A DNA stretch of 64,000 bases from Spartobacteria bacterium LR76 (GCA_003054655.1 QAYZ01000013.1:496001-560000), one strand, 5' to 3'. Positions 1 to 8,682 are shown, counted from the first letter of the stretch. Translations and numbers: made by a program. The notes: generated by a model from the sequence alone, not told the origin.

Positions 1-1558
1 CGATGAGATTGCCGATACCACCCACGACCACGACCATGAAGGAATCGACGATATACGTCTGGCCCGTGCTCGGCCCGATGTTGCCGATCTGCGAAAGGAA
101 GGCTCCCGCGAGTCCCGCCAGACCGGACCCGAAGGCAAACGTGAGAGTATTGACCTTGCGCGTCCGCACGCCCATGCACGCAGCCGTGGTGCGATCCTGC
201 ATCACCGCACGGATGAGCAGACCTACCGGCGTCTTGGCCAGCAGGAGAGAGGTCCCCACCACGATGGCCACCGCGAAGATGATCACAAACACGCGGTTGT
301 AGTTCATGATGACATCACCCACGGAAAAGCTGCCCAGCAGCCAGGCCGGGGAGTAAACCGGCGCATTGGCTGGTCCAAAGATCAGGCGGAAGAGCTGCTG
401 CATGACCAGCGAAACGCCCCACGTCGCGAGCAGCGACTCCAGCGGACGGCGATAGAGAAACTGAATGACTCCGCGCTCCAGCAGGACACCCACCGCCGCA
501 GCGCTGAGAAAGGCCACCGGCAGCGCGAAAAGGAAGTAGCTTTGATAAATCCCCGAGTTTGGATCGAAGCCGAAGCCTGGGAGGTTCACGCTGATCCCAA
601 AGGGCGCGAGCGCCACGCCCGAGCCAAAAATGCACTGCACGAGATAGGTCGCATATCCGCCCACCACCATGATCTCGCCGTGGGCCATGTTGATCACCCC
701 CATGAGGCCAAAGGTGATGGCCAGGCCCAGCGCGACGACGAGGAGCACCGAGCCCAGGCTCACGCCACGGAACATGGTGCCAAAGAAGTCGACCCAGAAG
801 AGATGATTATCGATGGCCTTGAGCGTCGACACCGCAGCGGCCCGCACCTTCGGAGAGAGGCTTTCATCCGCCGCCATCTTGGCGACAAGCTCTCGGCTCG
901 GTATGGAATTCGATTTCTTTAGCTGATTCAGCGCATCGATTTGCAGTTGCGGATCAGGCGAGGCGAGATTGATAAGGGCTATGGAGTCGAGGATGCCGTT
1001 TTTGACCGCCTTGTCCTGTTCTTTGGCCAGGCGGGCATTGAGAATGGGAAGCGCCTCCGGCGACTGCTTCATGCCGAGCTTGAGAATGGCGCTCTGGCGG
1101 GTGGCGGGAGCGGGATCAGCCAATGCCAGCAGGTCCATGGTGGACCGCATGGCGCGGCGCAGCTTGGCAAAGGTCTCCACCGGCTTCATCACCGTCTCAT
1201 CCACCGTGATCGGAGCACCATCGGGACCGACGAGGGGTTCGCCGTTATCAATCCTCATTGCCTTGGCGGCGGAGCCATCCGCAGGCATGAGCAAAAAGGG
1301 AATACGCGCTCCGTCTGGAGCCTCGTAGATATAGACCTGGCTGCGCTGCCAGGCCTCAAAGATCGGACCCAGGACGGGCGAGGGGTTTGCGGCCATGTCC
1401 TGCACGATCGTCGCCTGCTCGCTCTCGGGAGCGAGGATGGCGCGGGCAGCGCTCTGGCGCGCCGCGGTCTCCGACTCGTCCGCATGGACGAGGGAGGCAA
1501 AGGTCATCGCCACTGCGGCGAGAAATAAAAGAGAACGCTGGACGTATGGTCGCATCAT
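1..1558 (-). CDS. urtB: Urea ABC transporter permease UrtB (3' end beyond window)
   Basis: Inner-membrane permease of the UrtABCDE urea/short-amide uptake system, of the LivH-like branched-chain amino acid permease family. The reading frame starts at an ATG-ATG pair near 1558 and stays open to the left edge, so the C-terminus is missing. An N-terminal signal-like segment (LLFLAAVAMTFASLVHA) is followed by about 230 soluble, helical, HEAT-like residues. The membrane part then begins with GSVLLVVALGLAITFGLMG and NMAHGEIMVVGGY, typical of LivH/UrtB proteins. UrtB proteins with such a periplasmic-type N-terminal extension are known in this family. It follows urtA in the same direction with a gap of about 100 nt, which supports urea rather than amino acid transport. 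Function is confident; substrate range is inferred from UrtA. Confidence 0.9.
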   Translation of the reverse strand, partial: MMRPYVQRSLLFLAAVAMTFASLVHADESETAARQSAARAILAPESEQATIVQDMAANPSPVLGPIFEAWQRSQVYIYEAPDGARIPFLLMPADGSAAKAMRIDNGEPLVGPDGAPITVDETVMKPVETFAKLRRAMRSTMDLLALADPAPATRQSAILKLGMKQSPEALPILNARLAKEQDKAVKNGILDSIALINLASPDPQLQIDALNQLKKSNSIPSRELVAKMAADESLSPKVRAAAVSTLKAIDNHLFWVDFFGTMFRGVSLGSVLLVVALGLAITFGLMGVINMAHGEIMVVGGYATYLVQCIFGSGVALAPFGISVNLPGFGFDPNSGIYQSYFLFALPVAFLSAAAVGVLLERGVIQFLYRRPLESLLATWGVSLVMQQLFRLIFGPANAPVYSPAWLLGSFSVGDVIMNYNRVFVIIFAVAIVVGTSLLLAKTPVGLLIRAVMQDRTTAACMGVRTRKVNTLTFAFGSGLAGLAGAFLSQIGNIGPSTGQTYIVDSFMVVVVGGIGNLI

Positions 1559-1599
1559 GAAAGTTCGTTGGTTGTAAGCAGGATCAGTGCTCGGCCAGC

Positions 1600-1633
1600 G
1601 GAGGAGTTCGGGTATCCTCTCCCAAACTCCTCC
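1600..1633 (-). promoter_or_regulatory. Stem-loop between urtA and urtB
   Basis: GGAGGAGTT (1600-1608) pairs perfectly with AACTCCTCC (1625-1633) around a 16-nt loop. It lies between the urtA stop and the urtB start. No T-run follows, so it is more likely an RNA-stabilising or processing hairpin than a full terminator. Such a structure would give more binding protein than permease, which is common in binding-protein-dependent operons. The role is inferred. Confidence 0.45.
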
Positions 1634-1660
1634 CCGATTCTAGCTACCGAATATGAGAGG

Positions 1661-2932
1661 CTACTCCTTTACGAACGTTCCCTTGAGGAACGGCTCGGGA
1701 TAGACCTGTTTGAATTCTTCCACGATCTTGAACTGCCCGTCGGCCTTGGTCTCGCCGATGTAGGTATTCTTCTTCGTGTGGTGATTTTTCTCCACCGTGT
1801 TGAGGCCGTTCGGGCCGTCGAAGGTGATCTTGCCGGACTCGAGGACCTCGCGCACCTTGTCGACATCGAAGGAACCCGCCTTTTCGACCGCGGCCTTCCA
1901 GAGATAGACGCCGTCGTAGGAAAGAACCATCGGGCTGCAGGTCACGCGATTGGTACGCTCGATGCCCTGGACCTTGGCGGTCTTGAGCCAGTCGAAGAAG
2001 TTTTTCTTGAAAGCGGCGTTTTCCTTGGAGTCGATCGACATGAAGTACGCCCAGCAGCCGAGATGGCCGACGAGATCCTTCGTGGGCAGGCTGCGGAGTT
2101 CGTCTTCCGAAAGGCTCATGGAAACGACCGGGCAGTCGGCAGCCGTGAGGCCGGAGGCGGCGAATTCCTTGAAGAACGGCACATTCGAGTCACCGTTGAT
2201 CGTATTGATCACACAGGCGTCGCCCGTGGCGGCGAACTGTTTGATCTCAGCGACGATCTGCTGGTAGTCGGTGTGCCCGAAGGGCGTGTACTTGCCCGCG
2301 GAGATCACCTTGCCAGCCTCGTCCTTGCGCAGGCCGCCGCCGATGTTCTCGATCGGCACGCCCTTGGACAGGAGATACTCCAGCAGCACGAGATTCGTGG
2401 TCTGCGGATACACGTAGTCCGTGCCGATGAGGTAGAATTTCTTGCGGCCATCAGCGAGGAGGTAATCCACCGCCGGGATGGCCTGCTGGTTCACCGCCTC
2501 GGCGGTGTAGAAGATGTTCTTCGAGAGCTCCTCGCCCTCATACTGCACGGGGTAGAACAGCAGGCCGTTGTTCTTTTCGAACACCGGGAGCACCGACTTG
2601 CGGCTCACCGAGGTCCAGCAGCCAAAGACCACCGAGACCTTGTCGACTTCCAGGAGCTGTTTGGCCTTTTCCGCGAAGAGCGGCCAGTTCGACGCGCCGT
2701 CCACAACGACTGGCTCGATCTTTTTGCCGAGCACACCGCCCTTGGCATTGATTTCATCGAAGGCAAAAAGGAGCACGTCGCGCAGCGAGGTTTCGCTGAT
2801 CGCCATGGTGCCGCTGAGAGAATGAAGGACGCCGACCTTGACCGTGTCCTCGGCCGCACGGACCGGTGCCATGGTCCCGACGAGAAGGGACGCACCGACC
2901 GCCATGGCCTGAAGTGTTTGCGAGAGTTTCAT
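1661..2932 (-). CDS. urtA: Urea ABC transporter substrate-binding protein UrtA
   Basis: Periplasmic urea-binding protein of the UrtABCDE importer. The frame could extend upstream to 3001, but the ATG at 2932 begins a clean signal peptide ([19 protein letters not shown], cleavage near PVRA-AED). From there it is 423 residues, the usual UrtA length. Diagnostic stretches are [16 protein letters not shown] at the mature N-terminus, [16 protein letters not shown] and [11 protein letters not shown], which distinguish UrtA/FmdD proteins from LivJ-type amino acid binders. It sits between an outer-membrane barrel gene upstream and urtB downstream, all on the minus strand, so outer-membrane entry, periplasmic capture and inner-membrane transport may be co-expressed. 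Confidence 0.93.
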   Translation of the reverse strand: MKLSQTLQAMAVGASLLVGTMAPVRAAEDTVKVGVLHSLSGTMAISETSLRDVLLFAFDEINAKGGVLGKKIEPVVVDGASNWPLFAEKAKQLLEVDKVSVVFGCWTSVSRKSVLPVFEKNNGLLFYPVQYEGEELSKNIFYTAEAVNQQAIPAVDYLLADGRKKFYLIGTDYVYPQTTNLVLLEYLLSKGVPIENIGGGLRKDEAGKVISAGKYTPFGHTDYQQIVAEIKQFAATGDACVINTINGDSNVPFFKEFAASGLTAADCPVVSMSLSEDELRSLPTKDLVGHLGCWAYFMSIDSKENAAFKKNFFDWLKTAKVQGIERTNRVTCSPMVLSYDGVYLWKAAVEKAGSFDVDKVREVLESGKITFDGPNGLNTVEKNHHTKKNTYIGETKADGQFKIVEEFKQVYPEPFLKGTFVKE

Positions 2933-2970
2933 AGTGAGTATTTCTTTGATGGTGAGTGAATTTTCTCGTT

Positions 2971-3053
2971 GGGCAGTGCAGGAACCCGGGCCTGGAAGCA
3001 CGAACGATGCCGTTTTGTTCGCTACCCTGGCGACCAGCCCGGGCTCTGCTGCC
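2971..3053 (-). promoter_or_regulatory. Imperfect inverted repeat between barrel gene and urtA
   Basis: The arms GGGCAGTGCAGGAACCCGGG (with CCTGG following) at 2971-2995 and CCAGCCCGGGCTCTGCTGCC at 3034-3053 can fold into an interrupted GC-rich stem with a loop of about 38 nt. It occupies the gap between the barrel stop codon and the urtA start. With no T-run it looks like an intercistronic stabiliser or attenuator rather than a strong terminator. Function inferred. Confidence 0.4.
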
Positions 3054-3063
3054 TAAAGTGGAT

Positions 3064-3897
3064 CTAGAAGGATAGCTTGATGCCGATGTTTCCGGTTACG
3101 AAGTTGTTCGCAACGTTGTTCGGGATCACAACATCATTCGTGTTGTAATAGGTGACGCCGCCGTGGAGCTCCCAGTTGCCCGGGAGATACGGAATCGGCA
3201 CGCTGCCATTGAGCCCGAGGGCCGTGTAGGCATAGCCGCCGCCGCCGCCGTGAAAGTCTTCCGTACAAAGGCCGAGGGCCGCGGAAGGCGTAATGGTGAA
3301 CTTCCAGATATTGAAGTTGTAGCTAATGTTAGGAACGAAGAAGGTTCCGTTCTTTCCGCCACCGCCTTCAGCCGCACCGGGGTCCACGCGATTGTGGATC
3401 ACCAGCGAGGGATTGAGGAAGTTGTTGTTGGCGTACTTCAGCGCGACGTCGAGGATCTGCTCGGTTTCGCCGCCGTAGTTCCATGCCTGGTAGAGCACGG
3501 TGACGGAGAAGTCCTTGTATCCATAGGACAGACCCGCCCATACGTCGACTTCCTGGAGGTAGCCGCCGATGGTGGAGGGCGCGTTATTATTAACGTCCCA
3601 CCAGGTACCGGCCACCACGCTCAGGCCCTTGATCGGCGAAGCCCACGTGAGTTCGCCCGAGGGGTTGAAGACGCCTCGCCCCCAACTGGTGCCGCCGCCC
3701 CACACATCCGATCCATACGAGATGAAGTGGCTGTTCAGGTCAAAGGACACCCAGCCGGTAACGGCCGGTTTCTCTTCTTCAACCGGTGCCACTTCCTTCT
3801 GCGCCGGCGCCGTGGTGGTGCCGGCGAAGGCCGAGCCGACAGTCATGGTGCTGACGGTCAGGGCCGCCAGTGCACGCAATGATTTCATCTTTAGCAT
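3064..3897 (-). CDS. Outer-membrane beta-barrel protein (candidate urea porin)
   Basis: A 277-residue predicted outer-membrane protein. Residues 1-25 form a Sec signal ending in GSAFA. A short Pro/Glu-rich linker follows, then alternating amphipathic strands rich in aromatic and Gly residues (GWVSFDLNSHFISYGSD, WAGLSYGYKDFSVTVLYQAW). It ends in GIKLSF, a C-terminal Phe as used for BAM-dependent insertion. The first ATG was chosen because AGGGA lies about 10 nt upstream of it; the second Met at codon 4 would be too far. It is the first gene before urtA, so passage of urea or small amides across the outer membrane is a reasonable guess, but the sequence alone does not show a substrate. Confidence 0.72.
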   Translation of the reverse strand: MLKMKSLRALAALTVSTMTVGSAFAGTTTAPAQKEVAPVEEEKPAVTGWVSFDLNSHFISYGSDVWGGGTSWGRGVFNPSGELTWASPIKGLSVVAGTWWDVNNNAPSTIGGYLQEVDVWAGLSYGYKDFSVTVLYQAWNYGGETEQILDVALKYANNNFLNPSLVIHNRVDPGAAEGGGGKNGTFFVPNISYNFNIWKFTITPSAALGLCTEDFHGGGGGYAYTALGLNGSVPIPYLPGNWELHGGVTYYNTNDVVIPNNVANNFVTGNIGIKLSF

Positions 3898-4009
3898 TGT
3901 TTCGTTTCCCTTTGTTTTTTGGTTGTTGAGAAGCGACCAGACTCTCGTCCGGAAGCTGGCATGCCAAAAAGCAGCAGGCGGGCCATCTCCTCGCGATTAA
4001 CGTGAGGTT

Positions 4010-4043
4010 TCCGTGAATCGGGCAATGCTGTCCGCGAATCGGG
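4010..4043 (-). promoter_or_regulatory. Phased direct repeats, candidate LytTR operator
   Basis: TCCGTGAATCGGG (4010-4022) and TCCGCGAATCGGG (4031-4043) differ at one base and are exactly 21 bp apart, two helical turns. A weaker copy (CGCGATTAA) starts near 3992. LytTR-domain regulators are known to bind pairs of direct repeats with about this centre-to-centre distance, and a LytTR gene ends at 4072. The repeats lie roughly 113-146 nt upstream of the minus-strand barrel-urtAB genes, the likely target. They do not match the AgrA-type consensus closely, so the link is inferred. Confidence 0.45.
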
Positions 4044-4061
4044 AAAAGCCGCAAGTGCGGC
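4044..4061 (-). terminator. Rho-independent terminator after LytTR regulator gene
   Basis: On the minus strand GCCGC-ACTT-GCGGC is followed immediately by TTTT (complement of 4044-4047). It begins about 11 nt beyond the regulator stop codon. A short stem with a short U-tract suggests a modest intrinsic terminator separating the two-component genes from the barrel-urt operon. It abuts the phased direct repeats. Confidence 0.55.
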
Positions 4062-4071
4062 CAAAATCTGC

Positions 4072-4803
4072 TCAGCGAAAAAGCTGCAACTGTCGCAATC
4101 TGCTCCGTGCGGCGCGGCCGATCTTGATCGGTTCGCCACAGCCTGTGAGCGATAAATGCGCAAGGTCGCGCGAGATAATAGTCAATTCCTTCAGGTGGCT
4201 GGTATTGACCATCAGCGATCTGTCGAGCCGGACAAACCGCGTGGCTGGAAGAATATGCTCCCACTCATGCATGGTGCGATCAGCGAGAAGCGACGTGCCA
4301 TTCTCCAGCCAGAGCGTCGTGTAGTTTCCATCGGCCATCACATGGGTGACATGATGGACCAGCACGGCGCGCAGACCGCTGCTGGTGCGCAGAAAGATCG
4401 GCGAATCCTCATCGAGGGCCGAAACGGTCTTTTCCGCCGTCTTCGGCTGATGATGGCCGAGCCGGGCCAGCGCAATCTCAAGCCGATCGGCGAAGATCGG
4501 CTTGAGAAGATAATCGACCGCACCCACCTCAAAGGCCCGCACGGCATATTCGTTGTATGCCGTCACAAAGATGATCTCAGGCACGGGATTGATCAGCGGG
4601 AGCAGATCAAACCCAAGCCCCCTCGGCATTTGCAGATCGAGAAAGAGCAATGATGGACTCAGCTCCAGGCACAGCTTCGCCGCCTCGCTCACACAGCTCG
4701 CCTCGCCGACGATCTCCACCTGCGGATGCGCCAGGAGCAGCTCGCGCAGATGGTTCCGCGCAGGCGTCTCATCATCAATGATCAACGCTCTCCAGGAAAT
4801 CAT
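4072..4803 (-). CDS. LytTR-family response regulator
   Basis: Response regulator of the LytR/AlgR class, 243 residues. The receiver domain (1-120) shows the acidic pair D10-D11 (LIIDDETPARNHL), the likely phosphoacceptor D56 in LFLDLQMP, the conserved Thr in FVTAYNEYAVRAF, and K in YLLKPI. A LytTR DNA-binding domain fills residues of about 138-240 (IFLRTSSGLRAVLVHHVTHV, NGTSLLADRTMHEWEHIL, FVRLDRSLMVN). Its start overlaps the stop of the upstream histidine kinase by 4 nt (ATGA), so the pair is translationally coupled. The downstream phased repeats and the neighbouring urea operon are its most obvious candidate targets, but this is inference. Confidence 0.92.
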   Translation of the reverse strand: MISWRALIIDDETPARNHLRELLLAHPQVEIVGEASCVSEAAKLCLELSPSLLFLDLQMPRGLGFDLLPLINPVPEIIFVTAYNEYAVRAFEVGAVDYLLKPIFADRLEIALARLGHHQPKTAEKTVSALDEDSPIFLRTSSGLRAVLVHHVTHVMADGNYTTLWLENGTSLLADRTMHEWEHILPATRFVRLDRSLMVNTSHLKELTIISRDLAHLSLTGCGEPIKIGRAARSRLRQLQLFR

Positions 4804-6014
4804 GGCTCCATCCTCTGGCGCAGCTCGTAATCCTGCAACCGCTTATCGTAATCGTGATTCATCTGGATCTCGACCAGCGCCACCACCTCGCCGTGACGCT
4901 CTCCGATTTCAAAACGGTGCGTACCGGGATAGATCGCCTCCAGACGGCGGCGGAGATTCTGCAACCCGGAGCCGGACGGCTGGTTCTTGCGCGGCTTGCG
5001 AATCGGCAGCCACCGCCCGGTGTTGCTCACCTCGATCCTCAGCGCATGCGGCCCCGTCTCGGCGGCGATCCGCACCTTCAGCGGCGGCTGACAGGTTTCC
5101 CGCCCGTACTTGATGGCATTCTCGATAAGCGGCTGGATGATAACGCCCGGTACTCCCGCCGACCGGGCCGTTTCCGTCACGTTCATCTCGAGGACGAGGT
5201 CGCCGCCGAACCGCGCCTTCTCTACTTCCAGATAACTCGCGATCGCATCGATCTCCGCTCCGAGCGAAACAAATCCCTCATGGCGACAGGAAAGGGAATA
5301 CCGCAGATAGTCCGAGAGCGACTTCACCAGCTCGATCACCCGGGGGTTTCCCTTTCCCTCGCTCAGGATCGTATTGAAGGCATTGAAAAGAAAATGCGGA
5401 TTCGTCTGCGAGCGCAGCATCTGGAGTTCCGCCTCGTGCCGCAGCTTCTCCGCCCGGAAGAGCAGGGCTGACTGCTCCCGCGTCTGCAGCAGCCCGCGAA
5501 AGGAAAGATACAGTCCGCTCCAGGAGACAAACAGCAGCGCTCGCAGGCAGAAGATGAGTCCCAGCATATGCGAGTTGCTGAAATCCTCCTCGGAGAGGTG
5601 CAGCATTTTCTGCAATGCCACCAGCGAGGAAATATCGAGAGCAGCCGTCATCACGCAGATCAAAACGATGAGCGGAGCGGCGGCCCATACCTCCAGGCGA
5701 CCGATCGGCGTGCGGCGGTAGATCTCCCGCAGCCCGAGCGTCAGCGCGAAGCCCGTGAACTCCCTCACGCACGTAATGAGAAAGGCTGTGCCGATGTCGG
5801 TATAGATCGTGAAATTGATGGGCGACGAGCACACCGCCCACCCCAGCCAGCCGCAAATCTGCAACCGCCAGAAGAGCGGCAGCTTTTCCAGGCCCCTCCA
5901 GCGACGCGCGTCGGAGCCTTGAGAATTCTGGACCGCCTGGGTCCAGGCAAGATCGACCGAGGGACCATAGGTCTCCCGATAGCTTCCCTCATTGCCACGC
6001 GCCGCCCCCTCCAC
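4800..6014 (-). CDS. LytS/YehU-type sensor histidine kinase
   Basis: Membrane sensor kinase, 404 residues from a GTG start; no better in-frame start is visible. The N-terminal half has about five hydrophobic segments (LQICGWLGWAVCSS, AAPLIVLICVMTAALD, GLIFCLRALLFVSWSGLYL). The His_kinase domain carries the phosphorylated His near residue 207 in QTNPHFLFNAFNTIL. A GHKL ATPase follows with N-box QPLIENAIKYG and Gly-rich SGSGLQNLRRRLE. The G1 box reads VSNTG, slightly atypical. This architecture normally pairs with LytTR regulators, as here. The input signal is not evident, since there is no extracellular sensory domain beyond the membrane bundle. Confidence 0.9.
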   Translation of the reverse strand: MEGAARGNEGSYRETYGPSVDLAWTQAVQNSQGSDARRWRGLEKLPLFWRLQICGWLGWAVCSSPINFTIYTDIGTAFLITCVREFTGFALTLGLREIYRRTPIGRLEVWAAAPLIVLICVMTAALDISSLVALQKMLHLSEEDFSNSHMLGLIFCLRALLFVSWSGLYLSFRGLLQTREQSALLFRAEKLRHEAELQMLRSQTNPHFLFNAFNTILSEGKGNPRVIELVKSLSDYLRYSLSCRHEGFVSLGAEIDAIASYLEVEKARFGGDLVLEMNVTETARSAGVPGVIIQPLIENAIKYGRETCQPPLKVRIAAETGPHALRIEVSNTGRWLPIRKPRKNQPSGSGLQNLRRRLEAIYPGTHRFEIGERHGEVVALVEIQMNHDYDKRLQDYELRQRMEP

Positions 6015-6315
6015 GGGGAAGGATGTTTAGGAAGGAACACCGGCCAAGGCAATAGAAGAGTGTGCCGCTCGCTCATGGCCGGGTAAAAGCCAGAGCGCTG
6101 CACAGGGCTAGCAAGGCAGCTTGAAGACGCGCGGAGGACTCTCTGCACGTCGCAACTTACGATCACCTGCCTGAGACCCGCCAATCTGCAAGGGATTATC
6201 TCTCTGCGCCCGGTCTTCCTCAAAAGTCATTGCGCCCTCCGCCAGCATATCCTAAGCATTCGAGCCGAAAGCTCGCGGGGAGAGCCTAACACCCTGCCAG
6301 CTCGATCTCATCCCA
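6015..6315. other. Non-coding spacer between divergent genes
   Basis: About 300 nt between the divergently transcribed kinase and SGNH hydrolase. It should hold promoters for both, but I see no convincing sigma-70 hexamer pair, riboswitch, tRNA or repeat. Reading frames through it are shadows of neighbours with no protein-like composition. Confidence 0.5.
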
Positions 6316-6972
6316 ATGCAAATCCCTGAAAAGTCCAAGATCGTCCTCATTGGCGATTCCATCACAGACGCCGGGCGCGATCCGTCTGGCGAGAGCACTC
6401 CATGGGGTGCCCCCGGTTTCGGCAACGGATACGTCGCCCTCATCAATGCCTGCCTCCAGGTCTGGCATCCCGAACGCCGCTACCGGGTGGTCAATCGGGG
6501 CACCAGCGGCAACACCGTGCGCGATCTCGCCGCCCGCTGGCAATCCGACGTGCTCGATCTGCAACCCGACTGGCTCTCCATCGCCATCGGCGTGAACGAC
6601 GTCTGGCGGCAGTTTGACATCCCCCTCCGGCCGGAAAACGCAGTTTTCCCTGAGGAGTACGAATCCACCTACCGTTCGCTGCTGGAAAAGACCAGGCCTC
6701 AAGTCAAAGGACTCGTGCTAGCGACACCCTTCTTCATCGAACCCAATCTCGCTGATCCCATGCGCGCCCGCATGGACGAGTACGGAGCCATCGTTCGCAA
6801 GCTGGCAGCCGAATACGATGCCATCCTCGTGGACATGCAGGCCGCCTTTGACCGGCTCTGCGAGCACACCCACCCGATGTCCATCGCCTGGGATCGCATC
6901 CACCCCGGATACGTCGGCCACCTCGCACTGGCTCGCGCCTGGCTTGAGGCCCTCGGTTTCAACTGGCGGTAA
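6316..6972 (+). CDS. SGNH/GDSL-family hydrolase
   Basis: A 218-residue cytoplasmic SGNH hydrolase with no signal peptide. Block I is IGDSITDAG (G13-D14-S15, nucleophile Ser15), block II Gly lies in NRGTSGNTV, block III is GVND (92-95), and block V is DRIH (D193, H196). All four oxyanion/catalytic positions are present. The family covers lipases, arylesterases and carbohydrate acetylesterases. The short, compact form with SITDAGRD most resembles carbohydrate-esterase-like members of bacteria that use plant polysaccharides, so a deacetylase role is possible but unproven. It appears monocistronic. Confidence 0.88.
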   Translation: MQIPEKSKIVLIGDSITDAGRDPSGESTPWGAPGFGNGYVALINACLQVWHPERRYRVVNRGTSGNTVRDLAARWQSDVLDLQPDWLSIAIGVNDVWRQFDIPLRPENAVFPEEYESTYRSLLEKTRPQVKGLVLATPFFIEPNLADPMRARMDEYGAIVRKLAAEYDAILVDMQAAFDRLCEHTHPMSIAWDRIHPGYVGHLALARAWLEALGFNWR

Positions 6973-7042
6973 GCCACCATACGCGTCACGGCGCATGGAG
7001 AAAGTCATCCATCGCCGGGCAGCGGCACCTGCTTTGCCATAG

Positions 7043-7098
7043 CAGGCAGGCTTTTGACTTAGCCTGACCTGCCCGAGCAGCCAGGCCCGCTTGCGGGC
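7043..7098 (+). terminator. Structured region, possible terminator after SGNH gene
   Basis: Two potential hairpins lie downstream of the hydrolase. CAGGCAGGCT (7043-7052) can pair imperfectly with AGCCTGACCTG (7061-7071). GCCCG-CTTG-CGGGC (7085-7098) is followed by GTTT. Neither has a long T-run, so termination is plausible but not secure. Confidence 0.3.
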
Positions 7099-7201
7099 GT
7101 TTCAGATGCCCTCTTGACGGCATACTGGCTGGCGCAAATCGGATAGCTTTTGGATGGAAATGATGTAATAATTCCGAGATCAGAATTTATCCCGCCGATC
7201 C

Positions 7202-7783
7202 ATGATGACTGATTTTCGTCGTTGCTTCCCCCGTATCGGAACTCCGCTCGCCACGATCGCGCTTATGCTCGGCCTCAATGGCTGCGCGTTCTTCCAATCA
7301 CGCGGTCCCGGCAAGCAGATGCTGGAAAGCAACGCTCGCAATGCGCTCCAGACCCTTGTCTCACAAAACCCGTCGGCGGCTTATGTGAGCCGCCAGGCAG
7401 TCGCCGTGCTCGTCTTTCCCAGTGTGATCAAGGGAGGTTTCATCTATGGAGCCGCCGCCGGAAATGGCGTGCTTTTCCGCCACGGCATCCCTGCCGGTAT
7501 TTATAATACCACCGCCCTCTCCTACGGCCTTCAGGCTGGCTTGCAAGACTACGGCTACGCCCTTTTCTTCATGAATGAGAAGTCACTGAACTATCTCCAG
7601 CGCTCCGAGGGCTTCGAGATCGGAGCGGGTCCGAGCGTGGTCGTCGCCGACAAGGGCTTCGCCAAGAGCTACACATCCACCACCCTCACCCAGGATGTCT
7701 ACGCCTTTGTCTTCAACCAGACCGGCGTGATGGCAGGACTCGGCCTCACTGGTTCCAAGATCACACAGATCGCCGCCCCCTAA
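7202..7783 (+). CDS. SYLF (Ysc84-like) lipid-binding lipoprotein
   Basis: A 193-residue lipoprotein with lipobox LGLNGC (C28). The rest is a single SYLF/YSC84 domain: a helical start (ARNALQTLVSQN), then FPSVIKGGFIYGAAAGNGVL, YGLQAGLQDYGYALFFMN and GPSVVVADKGFAKSYTSTTLTQDVYAFVFNQTGVMAGLGLTGSKI. The domain binds phosphoinositides in eukaryotes; in bacteria it occurs in envelope lipoproteins of unclear function, often stress-linked. It precedes two further exported proteins by 10 and 4 nt, suggesting a small envelope operon. Either ATG of the ATG-ATG start is usable. Confidence 0.85.
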   Translation: MMTDFRRCFPRIGTPLATIALMLGLNGCAFFQSRGPGKQMLESNARNALQTLVSQNPSAAYVSRQAVAVLVFPSVIKGGFIYGAAAGNGVLFRHGIPAGIYNTTALSYGLQAGLQDYGYALFFMNEKSLNYLQRSEGFEIGAGPSVVVADKGFAKSYTSTTLTQDVYAFVFNQTGVMAGLGLTGSKITQIAAP

Positions 7784-7793
7784 CCCCATATCC

Positions 7794-8678
7794 ATGAAAC
7801 GCTGCACGCTCCTCTTTGCCTTCCTGGCTTCCCTCACGCCATTCCGCCTTCCTGCGGCCGATGCCTCCGATAGCGCCGCCATCGCTGCGATCGGAGAGGC
7901 ATACGTCCAGGCCTTCAACCAGGGCGATGCCAAGGCCGTCTCCGCCTTCTGGCTGCCCAACGCGGACTACGTCGACCTCGACGGCGTTCACCACAAGGGA
8001 CGCGAGGCGATCACAAAGCTCTTCGCCGATTTCTTCGCCGCCAACAAAGGCGCCCAGGTGCGCATCGATAGCGAGGCCCTCTCCTTTCCCACGCCCGACA
8101 CCGCTGTGGAGGATGGCGTGAGCGTCGTCACCTTTGCCCGCGGCGGCGCACCCAGCGTGGCCCGGTACTCCAATCTCTTCGTCCGCAAGGATGGCAAATG
8201 GTTCCTCGCCACGGTGCGGGAAACCCCCGCCGCCTCATCGGATCGCTCCGCGGAACTCGGCGCTCTCGGCTGGATGATCGGCGACTGGCAGGCCGTCACC
8301 AAGCAGGGCGAAAAAATCCTCCTCTCCGTTCAGCCGGGACCAAACGGCAACTTTCTCATCATCCGTCGCACCACCCTCAGCAACAACACCCCGGTCTCAG
8401 GCAGCATCCAGTGGGTCGCATGGGATGCATCGGCGGGTGGGGTGAGGTCCTGGGACTTCGAGGATGATGGCGGTTTTGGCGAAAGCCAGTGGAAACAGCA
8501 GGGCGACTCCTGGATTCTCGACTCCGTACACACGCTCCGGAATGGAACGAAGATCTCCTCTTCCCAAACTCTGGCGCGCAACAAGGATGGCTCGGTCACT
8601 GTTTCCTCGGCCAATCCCGCGACCAAGGACCAGAAGGCGCCCGACGCCCTCGTTTTCACTCATCCAACCCAGAAATAA
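7794..8678 (+). CDS. Secreted NTF2-like (DUF4440/SgcJ-type) protein
   Basis: A 294-residue exported protein with a signal peptide ending near RLPAADA. Residues of about 25-140 are an SgcJ/EcaC-like NTF2 fold: AIAAIGEAYVQAFNQGDAKA, FWLPNADYVDLDG, GREAITKLFADFFA and KDGKWFLATVRETPA. The second half (LGWMIGDWQAV through the C-terminus) is a beta-rich segment resembling the DUF1579-like companion domain often fused in planctomycete and verrucomicrobial proteins. No enzymatic residues are apparent. It lies 10 nt after the SYLF gene and 4 nt before the next secreted protein, so co-transcription is likely. Function unknown. Confidence 0.75.
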   Translation: MKRCTLLFAFLASLTPFRLPAADASDSAAIAAIGEAYVQAFNQGDAKAVSAFWLPNADYVDLDGVHHKGREAITKLFADFFAANKGAQVRIDSEALSFPTPDTAVEDGVSVVTFARGGAPSVARYSNLFVRKDGKWFLATVRETPAASSDRSAELGALGWMIGDWQAVTKQGEKILLSVQPGPNGNFLIIRRTTLSNNTPVSGSIQWVAWDASAGGVRSWDFEDDGGFGESQWKQQGDSWILDSVHTLRNGTKISSSQTLARNKDGSVTVSSANPATKDQKAPDALVFTHPTQK

Positions 8679-8682
8679 CGCC

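Noticed and set aside
1568-2959. Long plus-strand frame opposite urtA
   Set aside because: It is the mirror of a strongly coded gene in high-GC DNA; composition is Arg/Gly/Asp-rich without any domain.
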